8,369 nucleotides of DNA from Planctomycetaceae bacterium (GTDB taxonomy: Bacteria > Planctomycetota > Planctomycetia > Planctomycetales > Planctomycetaceae): positions 39,147 to 47,515 of the forward strand of contig DOCI01000173.1 of the NCBI GenBank assembly GCA_003503535.1, written 5' to 3'. The notes below the pieces were generated by a model. It ran no database searches. It was not told where the DNA came from and saw nothing but the letters and a program-made list of their open reading frames with translations. Of the stretch, positions 7,046 through 8,369 are shown piece after piece. The position numbers and the translations under genes were made by a program. How positions within the stretch are numbered: position 1 is the first letter of the stretch; each line of letters opens with the position of its first letter.

Positions 7046-7117
7046 TACATGCACAAAGCGCAAGCGAGTGTGTAATTATAGCGTGTTTGACACACTCGCT
7101 TGCGCTTCGTGCTTGTA
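7046..7117. repeat. Long near-perfect inverted repeat, possible REP-like or palindromic element
   Basis: The core arms at 7051-7073 and 7090-7112 are 23 bases long with a single mismatch (A versus G in GCAC[A/G]AAGCGCAAGCGAG) around a 16-base loop. After one further mismatch the pairing continues for four more bases, giving arms of 28 with two mismatches (7046-7073 and 7090-7117). It lies between the korAB terminator and the stop codon of the HEAT-repeat gene. No T-run follows, so it is not a standard terminator. Its GC-rich arms and intergenic position between convergent genes suggest a dispersed repeat family, which is inference. Confidence 0.8.
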
Positions 7118-7132
7118 CCCTTCACTCCATCA

Positions 7133-7627
7133 TCAGCGAATCAGTTCTTCATTCGCCAGATGCTGAATGCGGGAATCCTCATCGGCAGTCAGCTTTTTCA
7201 ATTTGTCTTTAAGGCCTTGTTGCTGATCTGCGGAGGCTATCTTACATGCGGTTTTGATCGCCTGCATCCGAATGTTTTGCGGATGGTTACTCGAAAAGTA
7301 ATGAGTCACCAGATCGAAATGCTCAGAAGCCTCGGTTCCGTATCGGCCCAGGATCTTCAGAGAAAACCATCGAGAATCTACTGATTTTGTGCGATTAAGA
7401 TAATCAGTAAGAGCCGGTATTTGCTGCTGCGGAGGTGTTCCCATATTTTCCAGTGCCTCGACGGACCACTCACGAACCGTCTCATCCACATCATTGATGG
7501 CATCGAATAGAGGGATCAGTGCAGGACTGGCCTCATCGGCCATTCGAGCCAATTGCTCAGCCGCTTTTTGCCGCGTCTTGAGATCGGCAGACTGTAACTC
7601 CACTGCAAGATTTTCAGCATTATTCAT
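7133..7627 (-). CDS. Small HEAT-repeat protein
   Basis: A 164-residue soluble protein with no signal peptide or membrane segment. It consists almost wholly of paired helices in the HEAT pattern. Approximate repeats lie at residues 5-40 (LKTRQKAAEQLARM), 41-78 (DETVREWSVEALENMG), 79-112 (SVDSRWFSLKILGRYG) and 113-164 (PQNIRMQAIKTACKIA), each with the D/N-xxxR-xxAxxALxxhG spacing typical of PBS-lyase-like HEAT units. Such proteins act as protein-binding scaffolds; no partner or enzymatic activity can be assigned. The ATG at 7627 is 30 bases after the stop of the DUF1559 gene on the same strand, suggesting co-transcription. No Shine-Dalgarno is visible upstream (CGTCTACCTG precedes the ATG), so translation may be coupled or leaderless-like. 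The stop is followed by the long inverted repeat and then the shared terminator. Confidence 0.8.
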   Translation of the reverse strand: MNNAENLAVELQSADLKTRQKAAEQLARMADEASPALIPLFDAINDVDETVREWSVEALENMGTPPQQQIPALTDYLNRTKSVDSRWFSLKILGRYGTEASEHFDLVTHYFSSNHPQNIRMQAIKTACKIASADQQQGLKDKLKKLTADEDSRIQHLANEELIR

Positions 7628-7657
7628 CAGGTAGACGGTTCACTAAAAAGGAGTGTA

Positions 7658-8369
7658 TTAAAATTCTCGCAACAACTCCCCATCTTCACGATTGCCCAGG
7701 TTTCTGTAAACTTCGATGTCGATATTTTCCGAGAGAAACCGCACAGAGGAATCGCAAAGGACGAATTGAGCTCCCCCAGCATGTTCACTATCAAATCCGC
7801 CTGTTTCTAGTGGATCCTTCGGTTCCCATTCCTCTCTCAAGCGGTATTCTCCTGAGTTCCTTAATTCCTGGATATTCTGATTAATTGGAATTCCTGTATT
7901 TCTTAGAGTCGCACGAGAACCGGATATCCATCCGAGATTTAGTCCGCCATAAATTTTTTCACCAACCATCAAAGTGTGTGACATGCCATCGCGAATATCA
8001 CGTGGAGCAATCGCCTGATTTAAGATGAAGACTCCGTTATTGTCCTGATCAATTGCGACATTGGCCCCACCGTGCACCCCGGCATAATTCGTGACTGAGA
8101 TCTCAACGGATTCGCCGCTTCCATCAAATCCTAATAAATCCTGTTCAGAATTGTCTGCATTTTCATTCGGTTTAATGTTGACAGGAACTGAAACAAACTG
8201 TGGGAGTGCCGATGACGGACAGTGAGTCCACTGGGGAGAATATTCTGCAATTTGAAAATTCGCCGCATCGTAAGCCCCGGCTTTGAAATCGAATTTGTCG
8301 AACGCATTGTTGTCATCCATCTGCGGAAGGATGCGGACCATCCAGCCGACGTCGGAACCGGTTCGAGTA
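7658..8369 (-). CDS. DUF1559-family prepilin-like protein, 5' end beyond window
   Basis: The frame stays open to the right edge (…TGSDVGWMVRILPQMD), so the true start and the expected N-terminal prepilin cleavage/methylation helix lie outside the window; 236 residues are visible. Features of the family, counted from the Met encoded at 8341, are GWMVRILPQMD at the left, CPSS at 41-44, a YAGVHGG segment near 87-92, RDIRDGMSHTLMVGE at 114-128, and the C-terminal H187-x9-D197-S198 segment (HAGGAQFVLCDSSVRFLSENID). The last corresponds to the 'H-X9-DG' tail of prepilin-associated proteins, with Ser replacing the usual Gly. These proteins are very numerous in planctomycetes and are thought to be pseudopilin-like, membrane-anchored or secreted, but their roles are mostly unknown. 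The Met at 8341 is internal and should not be taken as the start. The HEAT-repeat gene follows 30 bases downstream. Confidence 0.9.
   Translation of the reverse strand, partial: TRTGSDVGWMVRILPQMDDNNAFDKFDFKAGAYDAANFQIAEYSPQWTHCPSSALPQFVSVPVNIKPNENADNSEQDLLGFDGSGESVEISVTNYAGVHGGANVAIDQDNNGVFILNQAIAPRDIRDGMSHTLMVGEKIYGGLNLGWISGSRATLRNTGIPINQNIQELRNSGEYRLREEWEPKDPLETGGFDSEHAGGAQFVLCDSSVRFLSENIDIEVYRNLGNREDGELLREF

Noticed and set aside
7046..7117. Inverted repeat interpreted as a CRISPR repeat or insertion-sequence end
   Set aside because: Only one inverted pair is present, with no regularly spaced copies, no transposase and no flanking target duplication visible.
7003..7212. Plus-strand open frame across the terminator and inverted repeat
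   Set aside because: It starts within the terminator loop, spans the inverted repeat and runs antisense into the HEAT-repeat gene; no coding evidence.
8339..8341. ATG at 8341 as the start of the DUF1559 gene
   Set aside because: The frame stays open to the window edge and the upstream residues (TGSDVGW) continue the conserved family sequence, so the Met is internal.

Overview
The window looks like a chromosomal segment of a planctomycete (Planctomycetota). The best evidence is the truncated gene at the right edge, a DUF1559-type prepilin-like protein with an H-x9-D(G/S) tail, a family hugely expanded in that phylum. A secreted barrel plus beta-helix giant protein, weak or absent Shine-Dalgarno sequences on several genes, and a base composition that by eye is near half GC all fit. 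Genus cannot be settled from the sequence.

Layout from left to right: (1) 1-414, no gene recognised. (2) 415-3387 on the minus strand, a 990-residue exported protein with a signal peptide, an N-terminal beta-barrel resembling the inverse autotransporter (intimin/invasin) translocator, and a long C-terminal right-handed beta-helix passenger. (3) 3388-3985, a roughly 600-base divergent intergenic region rich in inverted and direct repeats, with a good sigma70-like promoter candidate facing right. (4) 3986-5869 and 5937-6965 on the plus strand, korA and korB, which encode a two-subunit 2-oxoacid:ferredoxin oxidoreductase, most likely 2-oxoglutarate-type. (5) 6987-7020, a strong intrinsic terminator that should work in both directions. 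(6) 7046-7117, a long near-perfect inverted repeat. (7) 7133-7627 on the minus strand, a small HEAT-repeat protein. (8) 7658-8369 on the minus strand, the C-terminal part of the DUF1559 protein, whose start lies outside the window.

Functionally these are three separate units. korAB is a metabolic operon of central carbon metabolism: it oxidatively decarboxylates a 2-oxoacid with CoA and reduces ferredoxin, or runs in reverse. The DUF1559 and HEAT genes are 30 bases apart and probably co-transcribed, converging on korAB across the shared terminator. The barrel/beta-helix gene is transcribed divergently from korAB and is predicted to sit in or on the outer membrane. The less ordinary parts are the surface protein architecture, the long inverted repeat between the convergent genes, and the repeat-rich divergent promoter region. 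No mobile element, CRISPR array, tRNA or rRNA was seen.
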